Positions 13,101 to 25,251 of a DNA stretch of 64,000 nucleotides are shown here, one piece after another. This DNA is from Atopsyche davidsoni (Eukaryota; Arthropoda; Insecta; Trichoptera; Hydrobiosidae): positions 8,808,501-8,872,500 of the forward strand of contig JAILWY010000008.1 of assembly GCA_022113835.1 (NCBI GenBank), written 5' to 3'. The notes beneath the pieces were generated by a model, which did no database searches, was not told the origin of the DNA, and saw only the letters and a program-made list of their open reading frames with translations. Positions within the stretch are counted from its first letter, which is position 1; each line of letters opens with the position of its first letter. A program made the translations under genes and the position numbers.

Positions 13101-13736
13101 TTAGAATTGCTCTCTCCAGAAGGAACTTTCATAACCTGCGACAGTCACCCTAAAGGTAATAACTTCTCAAGATTGATAAACAAGCTAATTCCATAAATGC
13201 TCTGATAGACTATCTTTGAAGCTCAATTTGTTTCTTTTTCCGTCTTTCCAGGGGGTATCAAAGTCCACTTGTCCCAGAGGGAGCCGTCGTCCAAGCTCAG
13301 CGGGGAGCACGAGGGGAAATTGTTGGTGGAGACGTACGCCTGGGACGGAAATGCACAACCAGGAAATGAATTTTGGTAATCATTACAAATCAATCAACGT
13401 ATTTATCAGCACCAAAAGTTTAAAGATTGAATTTAAATTTGTATTATTTAATAATATTATAAATAACAAATCTAAGCCAATGAAATTAAAAATATAAACT
13501 TATTTTTAAATATAAATTAATATTTATTAATGACTACTGATATCTTATTTAGGTTTGGGAGTCTAAATACATCCGGAGATCCGGCGGCCGCGAGCTCTTC
13601 TCAAGTGGCAGAACTCCACAACTCGCACATCAACAAGAAATTTGTTTGCGGAGAGAATGTACACGTCGCTGGACAGCACGGCATCAAACATATCAGTGAA
13701 TATGCCAGCATTCTGCTCAACTCTACGACAACCTGA
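10110..13736 (+). CDS. DUF4804/MavL-like protein, tandem copy B (10 coding exons)
   Basis: Coding exons: 10110-10243, 10349-10468, 10584-10721, 11258-11460, 11847-12037, 12407-12665, 12870-13007, 13105-13155, 13252-13375, 13553-13736. They sum to 1542 nt (513 residues). All exon phases equal those of copy A; coding exons 2-5 and 7-10 have identical lengths. Exon 1 is one codon shorter, and exon 6 is four codons longer in a Lys/Asn-rich loop. Landmarks are conserved: FINNGNRNN, HVVGIGLGVW and YAWDGNAQPGNEFW. The two proteins differ most in the first half and in exon 7. The last three exons are nearly identical even at silent sites. Both copies look intact, with no stop or frameshift. Function is inferred as in copy A. 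Confidence 0.8.
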
Positions 13737-13864
13737 AAAATTATTAAAAACCATTTTTCTCTGTGTGTAGACAGAACTTAAAGGAAAATGCATTATCAGC
13801 ATGTATAAACATATGCTTATATCATAGTTCATATTATACTAGTGTAACACTATTGACTGTTATA

Positions 13865-13870
13865 AATAAA
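13865..13870 (+). terminator. Candidate poly(A) signal of gene B
   Basis: An AATAAA lies about 130 bases after the stop codon, in a 3' region that converges with Mlh3 on the opposite strand. Confidence 0.35.
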
Positions 13871-14477
13871 AAATAAGGAATTAAGTCTGCCACTGCAAAT
13901 CAAGTTGTTAAAACGACACCACAATGATGAAGAGAAAATATCAGTTAGCGCATTTGTTGTATTTTAAATGCTTACTCGTAAGACCATAACAGTATATCTC
14001 TTTCTCTTGTGTACTTTCTTAATTACTATTTTAAGATGTTTTACTGTTGTTCTATAAAAAAGTGATATTTTTAATATTTTTTTTATATTATATGGGTATT
14101 TATTATAAATAAACTAAATTAATTTTTACATTGAAATGCTTTCGCTTATTCTTATTTAATCAAAATATACATCAACCCTACAAAAATATAAAAACACTTC
14201 ATAATATGTATTTTCACCATCTTATAATTTGATTATCCTGTAGGAAGCCTAGTCAGGAATATAATATATATGTATATATAGTAAATAGAAATATTTCATC
14301 AAAAATTTTGCCATTACCAGCGTAGAGTCTACACGGAAAATTATTATTAATAAAACGTAGATTTTGGTAAATAACTAATTTGGTAATTTTTATGGTTGAT
14401 TTAGTGATCTAAATCTTTCACTAATCTAAATTCTGAACCAATCCAAACCACTTGGCCTCGCGCTTGTTGCAATTCGA
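13871..14477. other. Convergent intergenic region between gene B and Mlh3
   Basis: About 600 AT-rich bases separate the 3' ends of gene B (+) and Mlh3 (-). It contains A/T homopolymers and a short 'atatatatgtatatata' run near 14264-14280, but no gene or repeat family I recognise. The 3' UTRs of both genes probably lie here. Confidence 0.5.
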
Positions 14478-17400
14478 TCAGAGACGGTTCCTTAAATCTT
14501 TGACTGTTTTTAATTTACCAAGGTTGATATTAATTGTTACCTGTAAAACAAACACAAAAATATGTGAGAATAAAATATATCTACGGTAAGTTTGCATACA
14601 AGTAATAAGTGCTGCATAGTATAAATATGGTATAGATTATTATTTACATTATTTTAACACTTATTTTCCCTACACAAACTCAATAATAAAAATAACATTG
14701 TAAGCCACACCTTTTAAGCCCCACAACCTACGCGCAGGATCAAGGGAGAGTCAAATACCGTATTGTAAGCATAGCTCTTAGCAATATTATAAATAAGCAC
14801 AAGAAAATAATGAATAAAAAAATATATACATCATTTACATTATTATTTATTTGAGCAAGGTCTAATAATGCTGCCATGACTGGCCTCCCGTGGGCGCATT
14901 GGAAGGGAACGTCACACTTGGAAAGAGACACCATCATCTCCTTACACTTTTCTGTGGTCAACTGAGCTCCAAATTTTATTGCTCCGTGACAAGCCTGCAA
15001 CAGACGAGTATCATTTCTTCATTAGAATTATTTAATTTTCTCGTAGAAATAAATATTTGTTTTATCTTTACTTACTTCAGAGCTTATGATATTCAAAACT
15101 ACCGCAGGAATACTGCTGATGTTTCCTTTTGTGGACTTCAATACCTGTATTTCATCAATTATAAACTGTTCTACCAGCATGAGCAGATCTTCTTCCTGTT
15201 GGATTTGATTAGTAAAATACTGGTATTGTTATTGTGTGTCACAACAATGTATAAACCCTTGCTAATTTGTAAAAATAACCTGTTTAAAATTCTTATTAAC
15301 GATGCAAGAGGGCAACGCTAAGACTTCAATATCCCGCCCATTTGTTTTACTGTTGAGAAAAGACAATCCTAAATTGCTGAATGAATCTTTGTACTTCATC
15401 AGTTCAATCAAATCCGACTGCCCCAACTCCAAATTCAGCGTTTTTTCTAGCTCTTCTGATCTCCACATTTTTTCTTTTTGATAATCTGACAAATTTTTAT
15501 AAAATTTATAAGAAAATTATGTTGGTAATGATTATAATATTTACATCACTTTAATAAATCCCAAGACTACACTGTGTTTACTGTATATTATTTTACAAAG
15601 ATACTTCAAATACGAAATCACAATATAAAATTACTCAATCAGTGAATTGATTCATTGGTTAAACAAATCTTTGCTCACCTTTTAAAAGTTTTTCTAACCG
15701 TATTCGTTCATCCACTGCATGTTGATCAAACAACACAATGTATCCTGCAGATTTAGATTTGCTACCTCTGACTATTGCAGCAATAAACTTTGAATCAACT
15801 TGATTAATTACCTGGAAACACAGACAAATTCACATGCAAAAATTAACTCATAGGATGAAATAAATATATTTGTGTAAATTAATCTTCACGCACTTCAACT
15901 GATTCGAGCATAGATTTTTCAAGAATCATTTCTTTTAAAATGGAGCGATGTCTAATAGGGATGTTTTTCATATCTGCAGAAGAATTGCCAAGTTCAGATT
16001 CTAGCGCATGAGTTGTTTTCAATAGTCCAGCTGCAAAATCATCGTACATGTCCTGGAACACATTCACAGATATAATATTGATTTTTGACATACAGAGGAT
16101 GTGTTGACTTATTAAAAAGATTTTAATTGCAATAAAATCAGTGGTGGCATAAATAATTTTACTTCAATTTGTTGGAATCAAGCCAACTTTAATTGTTTTA
16201 TTTTACAATTTTGTCATTTATAACGAAGAAAAACAATGCTAAAAAAAATTTGTCATGGGTCAAATTCTTTGGGCGAAAAATGATGACCACCGGAAGCCAT
16301 AATTTTGTACATTCTTCAAATGTGTTGCTTGTGAGTGTAGAGTGTAAAAAACATTTACTTTATTATTGAATTATTTTAGCAATTCGCAAACCTCACTGTG
16401 GTACATCTTCCCCCACTTAACGTTGGTCAGTTCATCTATATTTCGATTATCTGATTCACGCTTCCTTGAAGCACTGCCAACAGTATTTCTTTTCTGAAGT
16501 CTTTTACCCTGTAGATCTAAAATCGGAGACATCCCTGAAAATAAGGAATACAATATAAATATTAGAGACTAGCTGGGTAAAAATCAAAATCAATCAGCTT
16601 TTAATTACAATTTACTCATAAAGCTATGCATACCTTTTGGGACAAACACGGGTCTCTTAAAAGATTTATAAGTTGGTGCAATTTCAAGGGTATTAGGATC
16701 TTGATACAGCGTCATTCCTGTTCTGTTATTAATGTAAAAAATCTTTCCAAACGAGTCTGTCCTCAATAACCATTCTTTGACACATTTTTCCGGTGTCAAT
16801 GATCGGTTTTGTTCAGATCTAGGGTCTTCAGTGTGATTCAAAACATTTTTTTCAATAAACATGGGGTTCTCGATACCAGACGTAGAATATATGTTTAAGT
16901 CATCAAATTTATATGATTTATCTTCTTCGTTATAATTACAATCATCAGAAGTTTTTATATTTGACTCGTTATTGCATTTTGCAGTCTCATTTGATTTGTA
17001 ATCTGAATCTATAATGCTTTTAAAAAGATCAGTACTACCACTTTCGACATTTTTATTTTCACTCACAAATTCTGTATTAAACTCCACATTCAATGATTTA
17101 TCTAAGTGAAATATTGTTTTATGAGGTAATATTTTTCTTTCTGTCGTTTTAATTGTATAAGTATCACCGTCATTGAATAATCGAGAACTTTGGCAATTCC
17201 TCGAATCAATACTGTTGTTTTTACAACCCTGTAATTTATTTTCTTGAATTTGGTCATTATCAAAGTCTACATCATTTGATAATGTCTCTGTATGTTTAAG
17301 AGGAGAATATTCATCTCTGCCATATTCACTGCCGACACTTAATTTATACGAACTCCCAATATTTAAAAGATAGTGTTGTGCACTTACGTCAGATTTTGCA

Positions 17401-20400
17401 TTATTGTATAAATCACAATTAAATGAAAAATCATTGATATTGTTTGAAGCCAATCCAAATTTTTCTTGCATATAATTTTCAATTTCAATTGATTCATCTG
17501 ATTTATGCATTTTGATCGGTTCAATGACACTTTCCTGTGCTTTAATATCTAACAATACGTATTGATTTATGTTTACTTCTTTTCTATTGAAGATATTATT
17601 TTTTTCAGAATCCTGAATTTCAAAAACAGCCTGGCTATTTTCATTTCTTGCAACAGAATCAGGATGTTTAAATTCTTTTCTATTGTTTTCTAAGCCCTTG
17701 TAATGTTCATCTTTTCCGGTGATTAAATGATCATTATAATATTTATACACAACCTCAAAATCTTTAAGCCCTATTTCAGTTTGTATGCAACGCTCCTTAC
17801 TCTCAATTTTTTCAGGTAAACGATAAAATGGGCTCGAGTAGTTTTGATACAGTTTTGAGTTAGAAACAATGTTTTTCTTATTAATAATAGTATTTAACAA
17901 ATCATATGTTGACTTAAAGTTCAATGCACATTTTTCTTTTTTAAGTTGATATTTTTTACTTTTAGACAGTGTGAATGTATATTCTTTGATGCTTTTTTTG
18001 TGAACAACTTCACAAAACTGATCACGCTTGCTTAACGAAGTTTTCAACGATTTCTTAGATACATTTTTACACAAAGTAAATACCTTCATTCCTGTGTTAT
18101 ATTTTATATCTGCTCTCATTTCTGAATCTTGAACTCTTGAATTTTTGCTGCTTTTACTGTTTGAGCATATTTTACCGGTTTTCTCAAAATACTTGTGTTT
18201 AATTAACGTTTTTGTATGACTTTTAGTATTGTTCTTGCTCTTAAGTATTTTTTCCATTAGTGCCTTAACATTCAGGCTTATATTATTAAATCGTCTCACA
18301 GCACTTTTACGATTATAAATAGGCTTGACGGAATCGTCAACAGTCTCGATTTTCACACGAGAAGCCAAATTTGGAATTTGCGACTTAATAAAAGGAGTTT
18401 CTCTAAATACATTGTTTCGCTTGATATTTATAAATTTATCGCTTTCTTGGAGACTACTATCTTTCAACGTTGTCTTTGGTGTAATTTTATTTATACTTAA
18501 AATACTTATATCTAGTAATTGTGTAAAATTTTTGTCTTTACTCTGACGTTCCTGTACATGTGGTGTACAATTTCTTTTTATCGTTGTGACATCAATCTTT
18601 TTTCGCCTAACAGGTTTGCCTATTGAAAATCAAACATTAATTTTTATTTATTTTAGGTAAATCAGTTTCATATTTAAGCATGGTAAGCATTGCCCGTGCT
18701 AAGTAAAAGGCTTTACAATTTTTAAAGACATTTGCATGCTATTTACAATGCAGTAGTAGGTGTTATGGGTATTCAAGATATAAAACAATGATCATAAAGT
18801 TATACAAATAATAATAAAAAGTAAATATATATGTGCGTGTGTAATGTCTTTATCTAAATTAATTTAATTATTCAAAGATAATGATTATGTATAACCAAAG
18901 ATTCTCAATACAATACACTTTAGTTAAAAATATTCCTACCATAGTTATTAATATTTATGTCTTTCTTATAAATTAATACATTTTCTGATGTTCTAAATTA
19001 AATAATCTTTTCTCACCTTTCACAGCATTCTGTAACTGAGACGCTCCAAAATTTTCAACATTCTTTTGAAGAGCAACTGCCACCATTTCCTTTATCGAGT
19101 TATCAAGTGTTTCTTTTTCTCTTTTCTCACTAGACAGTGATGATACTTTACTTTCAATATCTTTATATTCTCCGAGTTCTTTTAGAGTAAATTCATTCAC
19201 TATTTTCTCAATTAGCATCATAATCATTCTCAAATCATGAAACTGCACTACTGACTTATCAGGCATTGTAGAAATATCGTACGAAATACAAGGGCATGAA
19301 AGATTTGCAATAAATACAGGATATTTTTTTACATTTGTATTGCTTTTCTTGAATGTCTTTTGTTCAATCTGCAATGATTAAATTGTTGAAAATAAAAACA
19401 TAAGTGTATTGTAAAAACATTAAAATTACATTAATTATAATCAGAGACTAACGTAATAGCTGTTATGCTAAATGAATGTGTTTACGTAAACAGATTTATA
19501 TCTAATATATATTAAAACCTGATAATATTTCATTTCATTCCGAGTGTTTTTCTTGTTTTCTTCTCTCAGATAAAAGCTTTTCTTCAGTAAGATATTATTG
19601 ATGGCTATTTGGATTTCTGAGTTTTTAACAAACCGCTTATTAACATAAACAAACTGCAGGCTTTTACTGAAGTGCGTTCCTTTCGCTATGTAAACTTGTA
19701 AAACGTATTTATCTTTGGATATTTCATACTGTTGAAGTGTATCCCCGACTCTTTCATCCATGAGAAAGAAGAAAGCAGCTTGTATTGTTTTATTTTTATG
19801 ACATTGAAGAACCAAAGAATTATCAATATCGTTTCTTAAACTAAAAGACACATTAAAGTGTATCAAGGCAATATTTTCCATAGCTATTCTTATATCTTCA
19901 ATTTCTGTATCTGGATCAATGCGCCTCTGCCTTACTTGCATGTTATACATGAAATTAGTAATTGTTATCTGTAAATAAAGATATATAAATACATTTGTAA
20001 AGTTTATTATTTTTGAATGACCAATACTAGCTCATCATTAATTTCTTCACACTAATTAAATAATATATTAAACAATAAAATGTAGCAATGATAGATGTAG
20101 GACAGTATTTTTTTAAATCTATTATATTATAGGTTCCTCAAAGAATGATTAAGAACTTAACTACTAAGGAAATCTCTGATCAGAGCCAAGCCTATCGTGA
20201 AATTCAGAGATGGAAAAATAGAGTCCAAAAGCTTACAACCCTTAGTTGGTATTTGAAGAATCCTTTACACAATTCCACAATCCACTTGCTTGCTCTACAT
20301 AATAAACTTTCGCTATGTTTTCTCACAAAATAAGGCCACCAGCCTCGCTTATAAACTATGCTGAAAGTTTATAAGAACTATCTTCAACCGCAATGGACCA

Positions 20401-21566
20401 TAGTATCATCCAAAAATTGAGATATTTGATTCTCAGGGGATAATTATTACTGCAATAAGAGTCTTCTTCAAAAATAATTTAAAAAATGATAATACCCAAC
20501 ATATATAGAGCAATAACATATAAACAATATACAACAATAATATACAAACTGTAGTTCCGTGAGCAGGTCTGTCCTTTGGAGGCTTAACATCCTGATTAGT
20601 TGAGCTTTTGAAAAATACTTTCTGCAAAGTTTTCATTGAATCTTTGTATCGCGACACAATAGTAACAGATTCTGACATGGCAATGATACTAGCGAGGGCC
20701 TCCCCTCTGAATCCAAACTTGTTCAAATTACTTTTCAAGTCTGAGAGGGACTTACATTTGCTGGTCATGTATCTCTCCCCAACAAATTGTAAATCATTTT
20801 TACTTATTCCTAGTCCATTATCGACAACTTGTATTTTTTTGTAGTTCAGATCAACTCGGACTGCTATACAAGTAGCATCTGCATCTAAGCTGTTGCAAAT
20901 CTAAAATAAATATTTTATTATTAAACAACGTACTTTAGATTTGTTTGATCCCGATTAATTTTTTAACCTTCTAAAAAAGTATATTCATAAATATATATCT
21001 TATTGTGTCATAATGATTTATTTGCCAAAAAAAACCAATCTACATCGTGCGATAGTAATATCATCATTTACTTTTTATTTTAGGATTTTACATCCCTCAC
21101 ACCTAAAATCAACGTGTGGCGGATATGTGGATTAACTAACCATGGCTTAAGTAGACTTGGATTAACAAATGACTCCAAAAATAGTAATAATAGTGCTATT
21201 CTTGCCTTGTGAAAACCAGATGAAGCATTCCATTGTATAGTTACGTGTTGTAATTTTTATTAATATTCACAAAATGCAAATAACAAGACAAACGAGATCT
21301 CGCAGTTTAAATTCAACTCTGGGTGTTGATAATTGAGATTGTATTGTACCAGTACTCATTTGATTGTAATAAATGCTTGAACAACTAATCATGCTTTCTA
21401 TTGAAGGATATTTGATGAATCTAAGTAGATATCGAATGAAAAGTATAAAAAAATATATTAGTACCAGCTCTGCAACACACTGCGCATATCCATAAATGTT
21501 AAAACTAGATCTTAAAATTGATTGTACGTCATTTGGTAACTTTTTTATAACTGTATTGTTATTCAT
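14478..21566 (-). CDS. Mlh3: DNA mismatch repair/meiotic endonuclease Mlh3 (12 exons)
   Basis: Exons in transcription order: 21566-21465, 20900-20550, 19968-19519, 19368-19017, 18619-16634, 16534-16392, 16052-15894, 15811-15679, 15485-15280, 15195-15076, 14994-14839, 14540-14478. All have GT/AG ends and join in frame to 4221 nt (1406 residues; human MLH3 has 1453). The N-terminal GHKL ATPase shows NSLDA (37-41), DNGLGI (61-66), GFRGEAL (97-103) and HGTT (148-151). A 662-codon exon encodes a Lys/Asn/Ser-rich, probably disordered linker. The C-terminal endonuclease domain has an intact DQHAVDERIRLE (1210-1221), an ACH motif (1336-1337) and a CDVPFQCAHGRP zinc-site segment (1361-1372). Mlh3 pairs with Mlh1 as MutL-gamma, which nicks DNA in mismatch repair and resolves meiotic crossovers. 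Everything needed for catalysis looks present. Confidence 0.93.
20115..20430 (+). other. Possible decayed coding or transposon fragment inside an Mlh3 intron
   Basis: In the intron between the second and third Mlh3 exons, the + strand has a 62-codon open frame beginning around 20145 and continuing past stops to about 20400. Its base composition is richer than the surrounding intron. It has a Lys/Trp/Leu-rich sequence reminiscent of retroelement coding pieces, but I cannot name a family. Confidence 0.25.
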
Positions 21567-22202
21567 TTTTTATTGAACCTTATAAGATCTTTACTTGTAA
21601 TAAAAATGCTACATTAATGTATTATGATGGTTTTAAAAATCAATTCTCTCACTTTTTTTCCATTTATTTTCATATTTTGTTTTATTCTAAGTTTTATTTT
21701 GTATGTAGTAAAAACCTATTTCAATTTTTCATATTCTGATAAAAAAAAAACGTACGTTTCTTAAAATGGTCTTACTAATGATCAACTAATCCAGTCTTAT
21801 TTTAACACGATCAAATATTAAAATTATTTTTTGAAATATCAGATAACAAAATCGGATCGGAAAAAATATTTTTAAATATCTGAATAGCGGAAATTTAACT
21901 CTTTTTTTTTAACTACCGCAATAAAAATAAAATAAACTATTTTATGGAGATCGTTTTATTTTTAGTTTCATAAATAATAATGAAATTAAAAAAATGTTGT
22001 TTTTAATATACCTGGCTAGTTAAATTTTGACTTAACAGCCTTTTCAATTATAATTAAAAGCACACCAAGATGACAACCGAAATACTCTTGTTTGACGTTT
22101 ATCGGCGCCGATTTTGATCTTCAGCGTATTTGGTCAATTAGCGTTAATTTTGGTTTCAATCTGTATTTATATCTAATTTAGTGATAGATCATCATACCAA
22201 AC
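21567..22202. promoter_or_regulatory. Divergent intergenic region between Mlh3 and p47
   Basis: The 636 bases between the start codons of Mlh3 (-) and p47 (+) must hold both 5' UTRs and promoters, so a shared bidirectional promoter is likely. The Mlh3-side half is very AT-rich. The p47 side is more mixed and contains 'ttatcggcgccgattttgatcttcagcg' near 22098-22127, where 'ttcagcg' resembles an initiator. No TATA box with convincing spacing is seen. Confidence 0.4.
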
Positions 22203-25200
22203 ATGTCTGAAAGTAACGAGGCTAAAATTAAGCAATTCATAGACGTCACAGGGGTCGACAATGACCGCGCTAGGCTTTGCTTAGAATCGTCAGCTTGGGA
22301 AGTCGATGTATGACTTATTTGCTATATTATGTATCGTTACACCGCGTCGTTTGGTGGAATTCGCAGTGATGTTACTAAGATTCACCGTTTTCTATTGCTT
22401 AGCTGGCGGTATTTCGGTTCTTCGAGAATGAAGCACCGTGGGCTGATACTCCTGCAGCTCCCGTGACCGTCTCGGATAGCGACCCTGAACTGCTAGAAGA
22501 CGACGATGAACCCCCGCCGCCAGTGCGTGTTCAGAAAAAGGAAAAGAAGAAAAACACGTCGAGGTTTGCGACCATTCAAAGCTTGACTCAAGACAGCTCA
22601 AGTGACGAAGAAGAAGGTAAGCTTTTGTAACTCTAACTTGATCATACAATTTCGCCCCTAAACTTATACAAATATTTTAATTTCAAATGTCATCTTTAAT
22701 AACTGGGACTTGATTCGTTTTGTAAATTTTAGTAATTTGTGCAGAATATAATGATCACATTTATGATGTTGATAATTTGTACTTGCTAGAGCTTCACTTT
22801 TTCACATTTCTCGAGGGGCTTTTTTTATGTTTTGTTTGATTTCTAAATAAGTGCATGTGGTTTTGTTTATAGGCGAGGCATTCTACGCTGGCGGGTCAGA
22901 ACGAAGTGGACAGCAGATCCTCGGACCCCCTGGAAAGAAACACGACATTGTCTCTGACATGTTCAGAAGTGTGCGCGAGTAAGAACATGGATAGTTAAAA
23001 ATGAATCGAGTCTTCAAAATCATTTCTTTAATTGCTTATTTTAACCCTTACCCTAATGGTAATGATATTCTAAGGTGATCTATTTCATTAGACTATCAAA
23101 TTTGATGTTTATTAATAATATTACCTAATTTTGTAACTATAAGAGTTTTACAAAATATGTATTAAAAAAGAAGAGGCAATATTTCAGATTATTGACGTAA
23201 TTTTTTTTTAATATAAAATAAAAGGTTCCTTTCTTTTTAGACATGGAGCATCAATAATGAATCCTGCTTCTGAGACACCGAGCTCGTCATCATTTTCTGG
23301 AGCTGGATATAGACTTGGTAAAAAATCCAATATTTCTTACAATATAACAATCATCAAGTTTACTTTTGACTCAATGTTATTTTACATTTAAATTTTCAGG
23401 AGCTACTCCAGATGATACCGTCATTATTAAACCTAAGAACTCATCGAAATCGAAACCAGATCCTGTGAGTATATTTGATTTTAGTAATTCGTTTTGAGAA
23501 ATTTAATTTAATCTTGATCGCATAATACCTAAAAAATAATTGCGTTAGATAGAAATTTTACCTTTTAGTAGATTTCATTTCAATGGTGATATGTATCTCG
23601 TGTCTAAAAATATCACTAGAGAATACTGACTCAAATATTGTTACTGTTCAGTTAGATATCTGCAGTGCATGTTCTACTAAATCAATATTCGAAGAAGTCA
23701 CATAAACTTGTGTGCTTGAATAGTTTTAATAACGGGTTGTTTTTTTACTTCCAGGAACAAGTTGCCGTATTACGATTGTGGAGAAATGGTTTCAGTATAG
23801 ACACCGGTGAGCTCAGGCCCTACTCGGATCCTGCTAATGCAGAATTCTTGGAACACGTGCGACGAGGGTATGTTGAAAATATTCATGATTCCACAAAATG
23901 TCCCTTAAAATTATCATATGATATTGTTAATTGTAAAAATGTATAATTTTGATTCTCTTAACGTTTTGAATTGATTTTTAGAGAGATTCCTGCAGAACTG
24001 AGGAGGGGACCTGAAGTGTACCTGACCATGGAAGACAGGAGACATGAAGAGTTTAACAAGGCTGTAGCGGGACCAGCCAAACCCTTTCATGGCAAGGGAC
24101 ACATGTTGGGAAGGTATGCAATAGCTTCCACAGTCAAAACAATCTATCAAGACTGACAATTCATAATTATCATTTTTATAAATTCATATTTGAAACTGTA
24201 TTTCCAGCCCTGCTCCGACTACGATTGGCTCGACGGCCCCTCAGCCCACGGGAACTGTTGACCGAGAAGCTAACAAAGTTGTAGCACAGAATGCTCTTAA
24301 CCTCAACGAAGGAGAACCTATCACTAGCATACAGGTAATATACAGACCCACCTTATTTATCTTCCTTACATTTTACATGATGAAGAAACTTCTGAGCCCT
24401 GGAGCACCAAAATTGTACTCAGTAATGAAAGCGAAGGATAAAGAAGCGCTTGCTTAGTTTTCAGTTTGTTAAATGCAGCTGTCTTCATATTATTTATAAT
24501 ATTTGTTGAATTGCATACTAAAAATCAATGTCCTTTTATGTGTAGGTTTATAAATGACAATGTATAGTGGGACATCGGCAGCACATCTAAATGCTTGAAT
24601 GGATGACACGTAAAATATGGTAGAGGCTGCATGCCAGATCCAGCACAGCATCCCTTCGCTTTGATATATGCAAAGCAACAATCAGACTTGACTGCCTTGA
24701 CGATACACAAGTTTGCCTTGTGATGATGACTCCCAACATGAAGAATTTTGATTTTTGTTGACAATGTTGTTTTCAGTTCCGCCTGGCAGACGGGTCCAGA
24801 TTGGTTGGCAGGTTCAACCACTCGCACACCGTGGCTCACATCAGAGAATATATCATAACGTATCCTTTAACAAATTCATATTATACTAAGCTTATATCAC
24901 ATACGATAAATGAAATTCTAATCTTATCTTTTAACCTTGTAGTACTGTGGGCTGACAAGCACACGTGGATTACTGAGAAGGCGATGGTTTTAGTTCTTTT
25001 CGATGTGGCGATAGCCAGAATGCTTCGTATGGCCACATTTATATCAGCACCGACATGCCAGGGGAACTTGGCCTCTTCTATCTACCAACAATTTTTTCCC
25101 TAACTGAAAACTGTTTAGAGCTGTGCCGATCTACCAGCTGCAGAGTTTCATCCTCCAGACCACCTTCCCCAACAAGGAGCTGTCGGACTCCGCGCAGACC

Positions 25201-25251
25201 ATCACGGAGGCCGGACTCCTGAACTCCCTCGTACTGCAGCGTCTGAAGTAG
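22203..25251 (+). CDS. p47: p47/NSFL1 cofactor, p97 (VCP) adaptor (10 exons)
   Basis: Exons: 22203-22307, 22403-22616, 22873-22978, 23241-23317, 23400-23464, 23755-23867, 23982-24113, 24208-24334, 24777-24859, 25119-25251. They join to 1155 nt (384 residues; human NSFL1C has 370). An N-terminal UBA domain (about 1-45) begins [18 protein letters not shown]. An acidic and Lys-rich linker follows with DEPPPP and KKEKKK. A SEP domain (about 190-265) includes [22 protein letters not shown]-terminal UBX domain (about 305-384) starts [19 protein letters not shown]. p47 links ubiquitinated cargo to the p97 ATPase and supports Golgi and ER membrane fusion through the cytosolic face. The protein is intact and all domains are in the family order. 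Confidence 0.95.

Noticed and set aside
14890..15321. 143-codon + strand frame
   Set aside because: It runs antisense to three verified Mlh3 exons and is a shadow of them.
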